Positions 13,280-25,196 of a stretch of 64,000 nucleotides of DNA are shown one piece after another. Each line of letters starts with the position of its first letter. Positions within the stretch are counted from its first letter, which is position 1. The stretch spans positions 558,001 to 622,000 of the forward strand of contig JBBMOL010000245.1 of the NCBI GenBank assembly GCA_037954665.1. The letters run 5' to 3'. This DNA is from Laguncularia racemosa (lineage: Eukaryota > Streptophyta > Magnoliopsida > Myrtales > Combretaceae). The notes under the pieces are model-generated. The model had not been told where the DNA came from. It ran no database searches and saw nothing but the letters and a program-made list of their open reading frames with translations. Position numbers and translations under genes: made by a program.

Positions 13280-13621
13280 GTATGTGTAGACACCTTATTT
13301 TTGCCCTCCATATAGATTTTTTTAATAATAAATAAATAAAAATAATAAAAAATAATATTATAATAAAAGCTTGGCTTACAAGATAATAAAAATTAAATAA
13401 AAAATAATGAAAAACAATAAATAACAAAAATAAGAAATAATAACAATAATTTTTTAATTAAAAAATAAAAAATAAAATAAAATAGAAAAATATGAATATT
13501 TTCAATAAAACTAAGAAGATATGAGCCTCTAAATTCAGCTCGGGAACATGAAATCAATAACAATTAATTAAAACCATTAGCTTATGTACAAATTAATTGC
13601 AATAATAAACTGAGAAATGGG

Positions 13622-13686
13622 TTGGCTCGGCTGGTCTAAACATTCACCTGATGTGTGCGGGAGGAGGCAGGTCCTAGGTTAGAGAC
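13622..13686 (+). promoter_or_regulatory. tRNA-like Pol III A- and B-box pair in the element A 5' LTR
   Basis: TTGGCTCGGCTGG (13622-13634) resembles an A box and GGTTAGAGAC (13677-13686) a B box, about 55 bp apart. The 3' LTR copy is closer to consensus (TTAGCTCAACTGG at 28732 and GGTTTGAGAC at 28787). A T run follows. Not a functional tRNA gene; no acceptor stem was found. Confidence 0.4.
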
Positions 13687-14019
13687 ACACGCAACACATT
13701 TTTTTTACTAGCCAGGTCACATGCCATGCATGTGACCGTCTTCTTCGGCTAGCTTGGTCGAAAAATGAAAACAGGCAGAGCGGGATCTCCGGTAAGGATG
13801 TGAGATTCAATTTTTTTTTTTTTTTACATTTTTCAGCAACATTTGATACAAAATTATCCAAAAAAAAAAAACTTCAAAAATTCATCTACATCCCAAAGAT
13901 TCACTAACCATGAATTGAAGATTTGATGAAAACAAATCTCCAATGACCCTTATCCACCTCGTCGACCAACCACGATTCAACCCTATCCTAAGCTCTAAAC
14001 GTGATTTGGTTTCTACCAC

Positions 14020-14027
14020 TATAAATA
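14020..14027 (+). promoter_or_regulatory. TATA box, element A 5' LTR
   Basis: TATAAATA in a GC-richer context; the same box is at 29134-29141 in the 3' LTR and at 55399-55406 in element D. Confidence 0.6.
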
Positions 14028-14535
14028 AGAGTTTAGGAAACATTAGGGGCTAGTCGGATTCACGTTTTAAAAAGATCTTAATCACTTCAACTAAGCCCCT
14101 TCTCTCTCTAACAAAGCCACTGTAACTCTACCTTCCATCTAAGATTTCTCACACAACACACAATACCAAAGCAAGCTAATGGCATCCCGCCGTTTCTGGA
14201 AGTCCATAGATTTATAAAACCCCAAGCTTTTTGTTCAAGTTTGTCTTAACGGTGTAAATCGAAAACTATCAACCCCACGTCATTAGCCACCTCCCGAACC
14301 ACCGCTTAAGCTAACTTTAGGTGAAAATAACACCAAATTTTCCTTCTACACCCTTGAAAACCTAGGGAACCACTCTTTAGTCACCTTATATCTCCATCGG
14401 AGTGCCGTCAATGAAGATCCCTAGCTGCTGTGCTTGTGACTCAAATCGCAATCCAATCCAACCCAAGCTCGACCTAAAGCTAACTTGAACTGACTTGCGT
14501 GCTAGACTTACAAATCCGACCCGCAACCAAGTAAG

Positions 14536-14594
<59 letters not shown>

Positions 14595-14803
14595 TTAGAT
14601 AAATTAGTTTATTTAATCTTGTTAAAACCTAATTGATAAAAATAAAAATAAATCTGATTAATAAAAATTAGGGTAGATATTAAAAATTAATGACATAAAT
14701 AATTAGGCGAATAACTTTATCTTAATTTATTTAATTTAGTTAAAGATAGAGTATATTAAAAAAAAACTTATGAAAATCAATTAGGAAAATTAGTAAACTA
14801 AGG

Positions 14804-14869
14804 TGGGAACCATTGTGTAGGCCTTAGGTGTTGCAGTGTAATCATCGCCTATGGATGATTAGGTTCCCA
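14804..14869 (+). promoter_or_regulatory. Foldable module, LTR copy
   Basis: The outer arms TGGGAACC (14804-14811) and GGTTCCCA (14862-14869) pair perfectly over 8 bp. The inner arms TAGGC (14818-14822) and GCCTA (14847-14851) pair over 5 bp. Related copies are at 36780-36843, 16191-16258 and 56950-57017. Confidence 0.5.
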
Positions 14870-15901
14870 ATTTTTTTTTAATAATAAATAATACTCAGTT
14901 TATAAACTTAAAAATATAATAATTGAAAAAAATTAAAAATAAAAAACAATGGTTTATTATCTTAGATATAGTTTTAAAACGTAAAAAGGTTTTGTCACCT
15001 AGAAAAATTATTTTGATAAAATAAACAAAAAAAACTTTAATTAGTGTTTTCAAAAGTTAGGCTTTTTAGTTCTTTCTTTTTTTTAAAAAAAAAATTGGGA
15101 AATAAAGTTTAGGTTTAGAATCTTTCTTTTTAAAAAAATTAAAATGGTAATAAACGTAAACCTGACCTGTTTTCATGATTAAAATTAATCAATCCACTAA
15201 ATTTTTTATGAAAATGGAACTACATTAGTTTAATCCTGATTAGCGGGTACGCAGACATCTATGGGGAAATCACATATAAAATAAAAAAATATTTTATTCT
15301 TTTCTAATTTCAATTTTCCATATAAAAAATTTAAAAAATTATCCTTTTAAAATTACAATTTATAATATAAAAACATAAAAATATTTTATTCTATTTTTTA
15401 ATTTGATTTTAATTAAAGCAGAAATGTAAAAGCTTTGTTCTCTTTTATTTCATTTTTAAATATGAATAGAAAATTTATAATAAAAAAATTTTCATTTTGT
15501 TTTGATTTTTTTTCCATGCCCTATATCAAAAATATTATGTTTTGCATATGTGATGGTAAAAGGAATTGATAAAAAGCTTTTAATTCATTTTCTTGAAAAA
15601 GATAATAAGTGGTAACCATTTACATTTGAATAGGATAGCCTCGAGTTCAGATTTTTTTGTTAATATTTTTCCAAAATTTTTGTTAGAAAAATTCGTGGAT
15701 CAATAGTTAGTTAAGGTTAATCCACCTAATTAACCTTAATTTATCTTATTATCCAACTTAGGTTGGTGGCAACTTCAATTTTTCTTAAAATAATTGAAAA
15801 TATAGCTTTTCCTTAATTTTACTATTGAGTAGCTTATATTAAGTGGGTTAGATTTAATATAGGTTAATTAAGAAAAAATCCAAAATTAGGCTCGACAGGG
15901 T

Positions 15902-15919
15902 TGGCAACTCCATTAGGGA
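15902..15919 (+). other. Primer binding site, element A
   Basis: TGGCAACTCCATTAGGGA, 4 nt after the LTR end; equivalent to TGGCGACTCCGCTGGGGA in element D. Ogre elements are reported to use tRNA-Arg; the tRNA identity here was not tested. Confidence 0.65.
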
Positions 15920-16190
15920 CCTAAAGTTTTAGTTGGATAGCCATTTTTTATCTTCTTCAAAAAAATTAAGAGCTTTTTATAAATTCCTTCAGCATGTATT
16001 ATTTTCTTTTAAATCACTTATGTATATTTCTTGTATGAATAGTTCTCTTTTATGTAGACTAATTGGGCTTCATGATGCAAATGAAATAGCATTAGGCCCA
16101 TCAGGCTTGATAATGATATTTAGGGGAATTATTATCATTCATATATGTGTGCTAGAAGTGGTTAAAACTAAGCCACCTTAGAAACCTAGG

Positions 16191-16258
16191 TGAGGGGCCA
16201 TTGTGGAGGCTTTGGGTGATGTGGTGTAACCACCTCCTAGGGTCGATTAGGCTTCCCT
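16191..16258 (+). promoter_or_regulatory. Foldable module, internal leader copy of element A
   Basis: Outer arms are GTGAGGG-GCC and GGC-TT-CCCTCAC (7 bp, a 2-nt bulge, 3 bp). GGAG (16205-16208) can pair with CTCC (16234-16237), and GTGGT (16221-16225) with ACCAC (16229-16233) around a GTA loop. Same order as the LTR copy but different sequence. Confidence 0.5.
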
Positions 16259-16505
16259 CACTCTTGCTTTGATGGAGTCCAAAACCCATTACCTTAGAAA
16301 TGAAGGAGGCCAGAGAGCTTGAGGACCTTTAGAACTCACCCAAATTGCATTCATGTCATCTATGCATGATTAAAAAATAGTGCGACTTTAATAAAATGTA
16401 GACTTATTGATTTTCTAGATGATGTAAAGCTTTGTCATTGTACATGTGTTTTTCGTCTTCTTTCTTTTCATGCTGCAAAAGTATTATTTTATATTTTATG
16501 AAGGA

Positions 16506-17957
16506 ATGGCCAACTCTAGGTTAAGCAACGACCATGTTTATATCGACCAGATTTATGTCAACTAGCCCTTACCGTTCAAGCCTACACTTTCTAATTGGTT
16601 TCAACAATTTAACCTAGAGCAACAAGAAATCATCAAAGCCAAAGTGGGGCTAATCCTCTCACTCCTTAAGGTTCAATATGACTGAGGGCCCTAACCTAAT
16701 TTTGGGATCTAAAGTTAGCAGCATTCAGCTTTGGCCCATAAACCTTGTCTCCAACTATTGAAGAGTATTCCCAGCTACTATAAGCTCCTCTTTGTTCTAA
16801 AGGAATCACAGCTCCAAATCTGTAAGCCAGCCTGGTAAGAACCTTCTATAAGTTATTGGGGGTTAGAAAGTCAGAAGTAACTCTGACCCTTACTCAATGC
16901 AATGGAAAGTCCATAAGAATCTCAAACCTTAGAAACTGGTTTGGAACACTTGTAGACTACCAGACTGATCAAGAGATTTTTGTAGGAGGCCAGGGTACTT
17001 GGGAGTAGAATCAGGTCAATGCCTACATCCTAGCAGTTTTTGCTAGTATCCTATTTCCGACATGAGTTCTACATGTCCATTTCAGGGTAGCAGAATTAGT
17101 AACTCGGTTTCTATTAGGTTGGTACTACATCCCAGCCTTACTTGCTGAACATATTCGATCTTTGAGATTTCTAAAAGAAAGAGGAAAGGGAAACTTTAAA
17201 GGCTGTCCAGCATTGTTAATAGTATGCTCACTAGTTATACTAAAAGTTATGGATTGGATGTCATCAGGAGATCTTTAACTTCACAAGTTGACCTGGTATA
17301 CTACATTGTAACTAAAATACAGTTGCCAAAAGGAGTTCGGATTCACCAATGGATGTAGATTATACAAAAGGTTTACCTTGAGGGCATTTTGTGGACTGCC
17401 AGGTAGAATTACAGCACGCAAGCTATTCTAGGATGTGCTGAATTTATTGTTGTCCCTCTAATAGATATTACTAGATGCACTGGCTATTTCCGAGTTTGCA
17501 TAGTCAGACAGTTAGGACCAATCCAACATATTGCTCATAAGCCCCCATTGGACTCGGTTACACTTGATTATCAGAACTCAAACATTCCTTTAGCCTTCAA
17601 AGTGAACAAACTGCGAGCCATCAAAGTTATTTGGAATATAAGAGTCCTGAGCCCCATTGCAGATGTAGGAGACTTCGATGGACAAGTGGGGGGTTTCAGA
17701 GCCACTAAGGAGTTCATCATAGACTTTATGCACAAGACAAGGCAAGTTGAGTACCAGGCTCCAAGTATATTAGAACCTACATTAGAAAACCTAACCTTAG
17801 AGTTGAAGGCTTACATGGACATAATTAGAGCTCAAGCAGAGATCTAACATCAAGATATGGAAAGGAGAAATTTGAAGCTTCACTATGTGAAGATTTTAGA
17901 GAACTAGCTAAGGATATCAAAGAAGAGAATCCGAGACCTATTAATGGAGCAAGCTAG
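16506..17957 (+). pseudogene. Ogre-type ORF1 of element A, broken
   Basis: Lies between leader and interior exactly as ORF1 does in element D and aligns with it by eye: the 'acccagttgctacaggctcc' block of D matches the block ending ataagctcc here. The open part at 17548-17847 (starting MDSVTLDYQNSN) parallels D from about 58220 to 58560, sharing a pattern around FDGQVGGFRATKEF versus LDGEVGKH then ATREF. A stop already occurs within the first 20 codons and more follow. Known: Ogre elements carry an extra ORF of unknown function upstream of gag. Confidence 0.55.
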
Positions 17958-18116
17958 TACCCGGCCTTGCAAGATTTGAAGACTATTCTAAATAGATTTT
18001 GTTTTTTTTTTTAGAACTAATTGTTAAGAATTTCAATTGAACCAGTGGTCTATAGCCTTGGAATTTCAATAAATCTGCAGTTAGATTTGGCATTATTGTT
18101 TAATAAAATTGCTGCA

Positions 18117-19794
18117 TGATGGGTGTCGAATCCAACAAAAATAAAAACCTACTCCTAGACAATTATATGATTTGCATATAGTGGTGAGTAGGGTCGAATC
18201 CACAGGGATTGGTTAAATATATTTCTATTCAAAGAGAATAAAGAGGAAAAGAAAAATGGGGGGTTTTGTTTGTGAATCAAATAATGTTGAAACATGATAA
18301 TAAAATCGAATATTGATAAAAAGCCTAGCCAAAGGAATCAAGATAGCTTAATTCTATGAATTGATCATCGATGTAAATGTTTTCTATTCTTATTTCTAGA
18401 TAAACTGGTTATGGTTATTAACAAGCTCTAACAACCTATCTCTTCTTACTTCCTCGATAACCAAGAGAAGCTCTTTGATTATTTCTCTTATCGATTAGAC
18501 AACCCCAGATAAGCGCTTAAGATTTAATTTACCAATAGCATTAAAAACTAGAGAGACCACCAATTCATGCCAGTAGATTATAAGATAACCTATTTAAACA
18601 TGATCATACACCTCCATAACATGAATTCGATCATCTCTTTTATAACCAAACATGTTATTGTGTCACTAAGACTAGAACAATCAAACAATTACGGATTTGA
18701 CGTGCTAGTTGACAATATATTAACTTGCTAATTGAGTAGAAGAGCTCTAATTCATACCAATCAACAAAGATAATAATGACAAAACGATCAGAAGATATAT
18801 GAATATCCAAAAACAAAGAATAGAATAAATACAAGTCAATTAGACCTCACAATTCGTGGAGAATTAAACATCTATAACCCTTTAGCTAGAAAAGTAGCTT
18901 AGCTACTCATGTTCATCAACAAAACGAAAATAAAAAGTAGAAACATGATGAACCCGGTTGCCTGCTCTGCCTCCAAGATGATCCAAGGTTCTTCAAGATG
19001 CCTCTAACCCTCTAGGGTTAGTTCTATTTATATTGTTAAAGGAGTGGCAGGTGATCTTTTGCTAGCAAGATACGAAAATATCTTTCCTTTTTCAAGTAGA
19101 TTTCGAGAAGTGAATATTCGTCCACCTGGCACGCCCTACAACACGGCCGTGGAGCAAGCTGTGCCTTCCTCTGTGTGTAATTCATGTATCATCTTCCGTG
19201 TCCAGTGTGTACCACGACTCCACCCATGGCTAGATTTCCAACTGTGCCATCCTCTGTGCATAATCTACAAGTCTTCATTCGTGTCCAGTATGTACCACGG
19301 CTCCACCTACGACCAGATTTCTAACCGTGCCTTCCTCTGTGCATAATCTACAAGTCTTCATCCGTGTCCAGTGTGTGCCACGGCTTCAACCACGGCTAGA
19401 TCCTAGGCTGTGTCTTCCTCTATCAATGTTCCACAATTTCTTCTCCTTGGTACGTCTAGCTTCCACCACGGCTTCCACTACGGCCGTGTCACAAACCGTG
19501 TCGCTCTCTTCCTCATGCAGTGTGTAGCACGGTTTACACCATGGCCATATCTCAAACCGTGCCTCCTTCTAGATAGATACATGTCCATGTGCTTTCCTCC
19601 AGTGGTATAAATCCTTGTCTTGATCCAAGTTGTAGATGACTTCTCCAATTTACTTGAATTAGCATCCTTGACTCCATTTAACCTGATTTATCACCATACT
19701 AGAATTAAGTGCCATTTCCTTATGATTTCTATAAAATCAATAATGAATTAACACAATTTATACTATAAAGATTAAGTATAAAATGGCTCTATCA
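18117..19794 (-). repeat. Element C 3' LTR (left copy)
   Basis: 1678 bp, same length as the right copy with scattered substitutions. On the minus strand it holds TATAAATAG at 19024-19032 and, within about 19140-19500, four tandem units of 83 bp (marker gtgccttcc-like starts at 19161, 19244, 19327 and 19410). Long open frames here are translations of the tandem units, not genes. Confidence 0.85.
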
Positions 19795-19795
19795 A

Positions 19796-19810
19796 ATTCC
19801 CCCACACTTA
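19796..19810 (-). other. Polypurine tract, element C
   Basis: Minus strand AAGTGTGGGGGAAT directly before the 3' LTR; the expected plus-strand primer. Confidence 0.6.
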
Positions 19811-21193
19811 AACTCTTGCTTGTCCTCAAGCAATTGAATCAAATCAATTGAGAAATCCGTCATAGATTATACGAGCTTTCTTTTCATCATTCCAAGCATC
19901 TTTTCATTTGTAATTCATGACTTGTAATTTTAATGTCTACTACTTCAACCAAACTGGTTTCATGTGATCAAATTACTATGGACAAAATTTAATAGCTAAT
20001 CTAAACAAAAAAAACCTTAATCCTCATGTTTAGCAAAAGAATTTTTATTCAAAAAGTAAATACTTAATCCACTAAGGAAAAACACCCAATTAAACTTCAT
20101 TGGATATTATCAAGTATATAATCCTTGCAACATAAAGTAAAAGCATATAGTATCAACTCTTTCCATAGATTTTCTCCCTTTCTATTATAAGTCTTGTTTA
20201 ATTCAATGAATGTTTACATTCATTGTTTTTTTGATTTAATCAAGCATCTATTTTGACGGGTTTTTGCCCGCTTCTTTTCATGAACTTTTGCCTTTTTCGC
20301 CCTTATCGTTATAGTGAGTTCATTGAGTCAGCACATCCCGAGCTCATCACTCAAGTGACCGGGTTTTGAGATACCCCTACGGACTCTTCCTCACTCTAAC
20401 ATTCAAGTTTAAATACTCTTAACTCGATTAGTTGAATCATTGGAGTAATGGCTATGCTTGAATTTTTTTTTTTTTTGACAACAACTTAAAGGAGTATACA
20501 GTTGCTAATATAATCTAGAAGTAAACTTGTTTATTTTTCACTTAAGGACTCGACTTACTCTTAGACTTCCAATTCTAAAGCTAAATACAAGGTAAATTTG
20601 TTTCTTAAAGATTTCACTACTTAATTTTAACCAAGTATTCTAATCACAGCAGTAGGTGAGTAAAGCATTTGAACAAGTCAATTTCACATTTTGTAGATGC
20701 TTTTTACAACATTTAGTACAATCTCCAGATTTCATGATAATTTTGAAAAAATTTAGCTTAAAATTGCTTAAGGACAAACATTCACATATTCAAAGTATGA
20801 GTCAATTCTCTATTCTCTATATTTTGTTATCCTCTCCCCCACACTTAGCTTGAACAGTGTCCTCACTGTTCCTAATTCAGCACGATTAAAGAGGAATTAA
20901 CAACTCAAGGAACATTAGAGAATAAGAGAAAGGAAATACTGGTACTTCCCTGGTATTGGAGTTCTCCCTTTAAGCTCTAGAAAGTGTCATTTGATGATAT
21001 GTATCCTTGCTGCAGCTAATCCAAAGAGATCAAAATAACACTAAAATCAAAACAAAACTAAAACAAAACAAAACAAAAGCAAAACGAAACTAATAATTGA
21101 ATTTTTTTTATTTTTATTTTTATTTTATTTATTTATTATTATTATTTTTACATGGGTTGCCTCCCATGAAGCGCCTTTCTTTAACGTCTTTGG
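19811..21193 (-). other. Element C 3' non-coding interior
   Basis: Between the protease stop and the polypurine tract. No polymerase motif on either strand. Contains a second purine-rich CCCCCACACTT-type site near 20836, an A/C-rich run near 21050-21090 and an A/T run near 21105-21150. Confidence 0.5.
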
Positions 21194-23332
21194 CTAGACG
21201 TTCCTGGCTAAATGTTCGGGTAAGGATTTTGATTCCAGCTTTGGTGCCTGTGGTGATGGGTTAATAACATCCGCAACAAAAACAAGAGAGATATCGTTAG
21301 GATGTTTCATGGCATCATAAATGTTAAATTTAATCACTTCACCATCAAATTCCATAGTGAGGGTACCATCATTTACATCAATTTCCGTCTTGGATGTCTT
21401 AAGGAATGGTCGCCCTAATAATATCATTGATGAATTATGAGAATCATTATCTTCCATATCAAGCACATAAAAATCAGCAGGAAAAACCAACCCATTGACT
21501 TGAACTAAAACATCCTCTAGAACTCCCTTAGGATAAACATTGGACCTGTCAGCAAGTTGAACAATAACACCCGTTTTCTTCAAAGGACCAACATTTAAAC
21601 GTTGATAAACAGACAAAGGCACGACATTGATAGAAGCTCCTAGATCACACATGGCTTTAGCGATTCTAAGATTACTTATTTTGAAAGGAATGGTAAACAT
21701 ACCTGGGTCCTTACATTTAGGAGCAAGCTTCTTCTGAATGATAGCTGAAACATTTTCACTCACACTAATCTTTTCATTACCTTTCAGCTTCCTTTTGTTA
21801 GTGCACAAGTCTTTGAGAAATCTAGCATAGCGCGGTATTTGCTTAATTGCATCAAGCAAAGGAATATTTACCTCGACTTTGCGAAAAGTTTCCAAAATCT
21901 CTTTTTCTTCCGCTTCGTTCTTGGATTTCGCCAATCTGGAGGGGAAAGGAGGTGGTGTCAACATGACCTTTGGTGCCTCGACTAGAGACCTTCTAATCTG
22001 GTTGTCCTACTGGTTCGGAGTCGAAATCTCTTTCTTGGTCTCTTCCTCAAGAGTAGGTGGGTGTCCTTTCTTATTTGATCCATGCAATTCTGTTCCACTT
22101 CTCAAGGTAATTGCGTTAATGCTTTGCTTCAGGTTTGTAATAGTTTGAGAAGGTAACTTACCTTGAGTTTCTAATCTGTTTACAGCAGAAGCAAGTTGGC
22201 TTACCTGATTCTCCAAGTTTTGAATGCTTTGCTTTGTTTCCTCCTGAAATTGTTTGGTATTAACAGCGAGAGACTTAACAATATCCTCAAGAGACATACC
22301 TGAAGTGGAAGGAGCTTGGGGTATTTGGTTTGATGGCTTAGGCTAGAATTGTTGGAAATGTTATGGGTTATTGCCGTACCGGAAGTTAGGATGATCCCTC
22401 CATCCAGGATTGTAAGTATTCGAGTAGGGATCATATTTCCTTTGTGGCTGTCCCGGGAATCCTCCTACAACATTGGCGTGTTCATGATTGTCATCTTGCA
22501 ATGTGGGGCACATGTCGGTAGGGTGATTAGGAGCAGCACAAATTCCACAAGTCTTCACCTGTTGGGTATTTCCAAGAGCTATCTGCTGCACAAGGGAGGT
22601 TAGGTTAGAAATTTGATGTTCAAGGTTAGACACACTTACCTCATTTACCTTCCTTGAAGATGTATCCTGCCTATACCCAAATTGTTGCGAATTGGCAGCC
22701 ATAATGGAGATCAATTCCTTAGCTTGACCAGGGGTTTTGTTTACTATGGCGCCTCCACTTGTAGCATCTATCATTTTTCTTTCCATCGGAAGCAGGCCTT
22801 CGTAGAAGTATTGGATGAGAAGTTGTTCAGATATCCCATGTTGTGGACAGCTTGCACACAGTTGCTTGAACCTCTCTCAATACTCATGAAGAGTCTCGGT
22901 GTCCCTCTGTTTGATACCACAAATTTCTCTTCTTATACCAGCGGCTCTGGATACGGGGAAGAATTTGTCCAAGAAGAGTCTGACCATATCTGTCCAAGTG
23001 GTTATAGAACCTGGAGGAAAATAAAACAACCAATCTTTAGCTTTAGTACTTAAAGAAAACGGAAAAGAACGTACCTTGATTTGGTCGTCGGTTATTCCTT
23101 GCGGCCTCATACTAGAACACACTATATGAAACTCTTTCAAATGCTTGTGAGGATCTTCATTCTCAAGACCATGAAAGGTGGGTAGCAGATGTATCAACCC
23201 AGATTTTAACTCGAATTCTACGGCTAGTTCGGGGTAGTGAATACAAAGTGGTTGTTGATTCACATCCGGTGCAGCCAACTCCCTTAATGTTCTCTCGGGA
23301 TTTGCCATATCGTCTTCTTTTTTCTGAATCAA
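21194..23332 (-). pseudogene. Element C gag-protease reading frame with premature stops
   Basis: A single minus-strand frame of 712 codons plus the terminal stop at 21194-21196, interrupted by stops at 22877-22879, 22361-22363, about 22343-22345 and 22007-22009. Order: gag capsid part (ENEDPHKHLKEFH, then SLSTKAKDWLFYFPPGS), an asparagine/glutamine-rich linker, a zinc knuckle C-x2-C-x4-H-x4-C (CGICAAPNHPTDMC), a coiled-coil-like stretch (NLENQVSQLASAVNRLE), and a retropepsin-type protease with CDLGASINVVPLSVY and a flap-to-end ILLGRPFLKT. The protease active site reads D-L-G, as is common in plant Gypsy elements of this type. The start at 23332 (MIQKKEDD) could equally be the MANPER methionine at 23308. 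Confidence 0.8.
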
Positions 23333-23490
23333 GGGATGAATCAGACAAATCCGATGCTCAGTTCAGTCTAGTGGATGATCTAGCTTCTTGTCGCAGCCTC
23401 TTTAGAGTCTTCTCAATCTCCAGATTATAAGTTAGTTCACCGGTCTGAGAAGAACGAGTCATACAAGAATAGAAATAAATTTGACACCAG

Positions 23491-23508
23491 TCCCCGGCAA
23501 CGGCGCCA
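23491..23508 (-). other. Primer binding site for tRNA-Asp, element C
   Basis: Minus strand TGGCGCCGTTGCCGGGGA, 5 nt inside the right LTR; complementary to the 3' end of plant tRNA-Asp(GTC), the primer typical of Athila-like elements. Confidence 0.85.
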
Positions 23509-23513
23509 AAATT

Positions 23514-25191
23514 TGATGGGTGTCGAATCCAACAAAAATAAAAGCCTACTCCTAGACAATTATATGATTTGCATATGGTGGTGAGTAGGGTCGAATCCAC
23601 AGGGATTAGTTAAATATATTTCTATTCAAAGAGAATAAAGAGGAAAAGAAAAATGGGGGGTTTTGTTTGTGAATCAAATAATGTTGAAACAAGATAATAA
23701 AATCGAATATTGATAAAAAGCCTAGCCAAAGGAATCAAGATAGTTTAATTCTAGAAATTGATCATCGATGCAAATGTTTTCTATTCTTATTTCTAGATAA
23801 ACTGGTTATGGTTATTAACAAGCTCTAACAACCTATCTCTCTGTACTTCCTCGATAACCAAGAGAAGCTCTTTGATTATTTCTCTTATCGATTAGACAAC
23901 CTTAGACAAGCGCTTAAGATTTAATCTACCAATAGCATTAAAAACTAGAGAGACCACCAATTCATGCCAGTAGATTATAAGATAACCTATTTAAACATGA
24001 TCATACACCTTCATAACATGAATTCTATCATCTCTTTTATAACCAAACATGTTATTGTGTCACTAAGACTAGAACAATCAAACAATTACGGATTTGACGT
24101 GCTAGTTGACAATATATTAACTTGCTAATTGAGTAGAAGAGCTCTAATTCATACCAATCAACAAAGATAATAATGACAAAACGATCAGAAGATATATGAA
24201 TATCCAAAAACAAAGAATAGAATAAATACAAGTCAATTAGACCTCACAATTCGTGGAGAATTAAACATCTATAACCCTTTGGCTAGAAAAGTAGCTTAGC
24301 TACTCATGTTCATCAACAAAACGAAAATAAAAAGTAGAAACATGATGAACCCGGTTGCCTGCTCTACCTCCAAGATGATCCAAGGTTCTTCAAGATGCCT
24401 CTAACCCTCTAGGGTTAGTTCTATTTATATTGTTAAAGGAGTGGCAGGTGATCTTTTGCTAGCAAGATACGAAAATATCTTTCCTTTTTCAAGTAGATTT
24501 TGAGAAGTGAATATTCGTCCACCTGGCACGCCCTACAATACGGCCGTGGAGCAAGCTGTGCCTTCCTCTGTGTGTAATTCATGTATCATCTTCCGTGTCC
24601 AGTGTGTACCACGACTCCACCCACGGCTAGATTTCCAACTGTGCCATCCTCTGTGCATAATCTACAAGTCTTCATCCGTGTCCAGTGTGTACCACGGCTC
24701 CACCCACGGCTAGATTTCCAACCGTGCCTTCCTCTGTGCATAATCTACAAGTCTTTATCCTTGTCCAGTGTGTGCCACGGCTTCAACCACAGCTAGATCC
24801 TAGGCCGTGTCTTCCTCTATCAATGTTCCACAATTTCTTCTCTTTGGCACGTCTAGCTTCCACCACGGCTTCCACCACGGCCGTGTCACAAACCGTGTCG
24901 CTCTCTTCCTCATGCAGTGTGTAGCACGGTTTACACCATGGCCATATCTCAAACCGTGCCTCCTTCTAGATAGATACATGTCCATGTGCTTTCCTCTGGT
25001 GGTGTAAATCCTTGTCTTGATCCAAGTTGTAGATGACTTCTCCAATTTACTTGAATTAGCATCCTTGACTCCATTTAACCTAATTTATCACTATACTAGA
25101 ATTAAGTGCCATTTCCTTATGATTTCTATAAAATCAATAATGAATTAACACAATTTATACTATAAAGATTAAGTATAAAATGGCTCTATCA
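23514..25191 (-). repeat. Element C 5' LTR (right copy)
   Basis: 1678 bp. TATA box TATAAATAG on the minus strand at 24421-24429. Four 83-bp tandem units with marker starts at 24558, 24641, 24724 and 24807, in register with the left copy. Confidence 0.85.
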
Positions 25192-25196
25192 CTGCA

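Larger units (their letters stand above)
13285..15897 (+). repeat. Element A 5' LTR
   Basis: 2613 bp; matches the split 3' LTR over its whole length. Holds a tRNA-like A/B-box pair (13622-13686), a TATA box (TATAAATA, 14020-14027), a splice donor (AA|GTAAGT, GT at 14531), an ATT microsatellite (14541-14597) that is much shorter in the 3' LTR, the foldable module (14804-14869), the conserved motif at 15231-15259 and a primer-site-like decoy (15767-15776). Confidence 0.85.
18117..25191 (-). mobile_element. Element C: non-autonomous LTR retrotransposon with gag and protease only
   Basis: Two direct repeats, 18117-19794 and 23514-25191, are both 1678 bp and nearly identical, with TGAT...ATCA ends. 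Target duplication ctgca at 18112-18116 and 25192-25196. The reading direction is minus: the primer site adjoins the right repeat and the polypurine tract the left. The interior (3.7 kb) encodes gag and an aspartic protease but no reverse transcriptase, RNase H or integrase. A tRNA-Asp primer site and this gag type suggest an Athila/Tat-side Gypsy relative. The close LTR match means insertion is recent compared with A. Confidence 0.9.

Noticed and set aside
19044..19610. Overlapping open frames with Cys/His/Arg-rich repeats (and the same at 24507-25045)
   Set aside because: They are translations of the 83-bp tandem units in the element C LTRs, in several frames and both strands; not genes.
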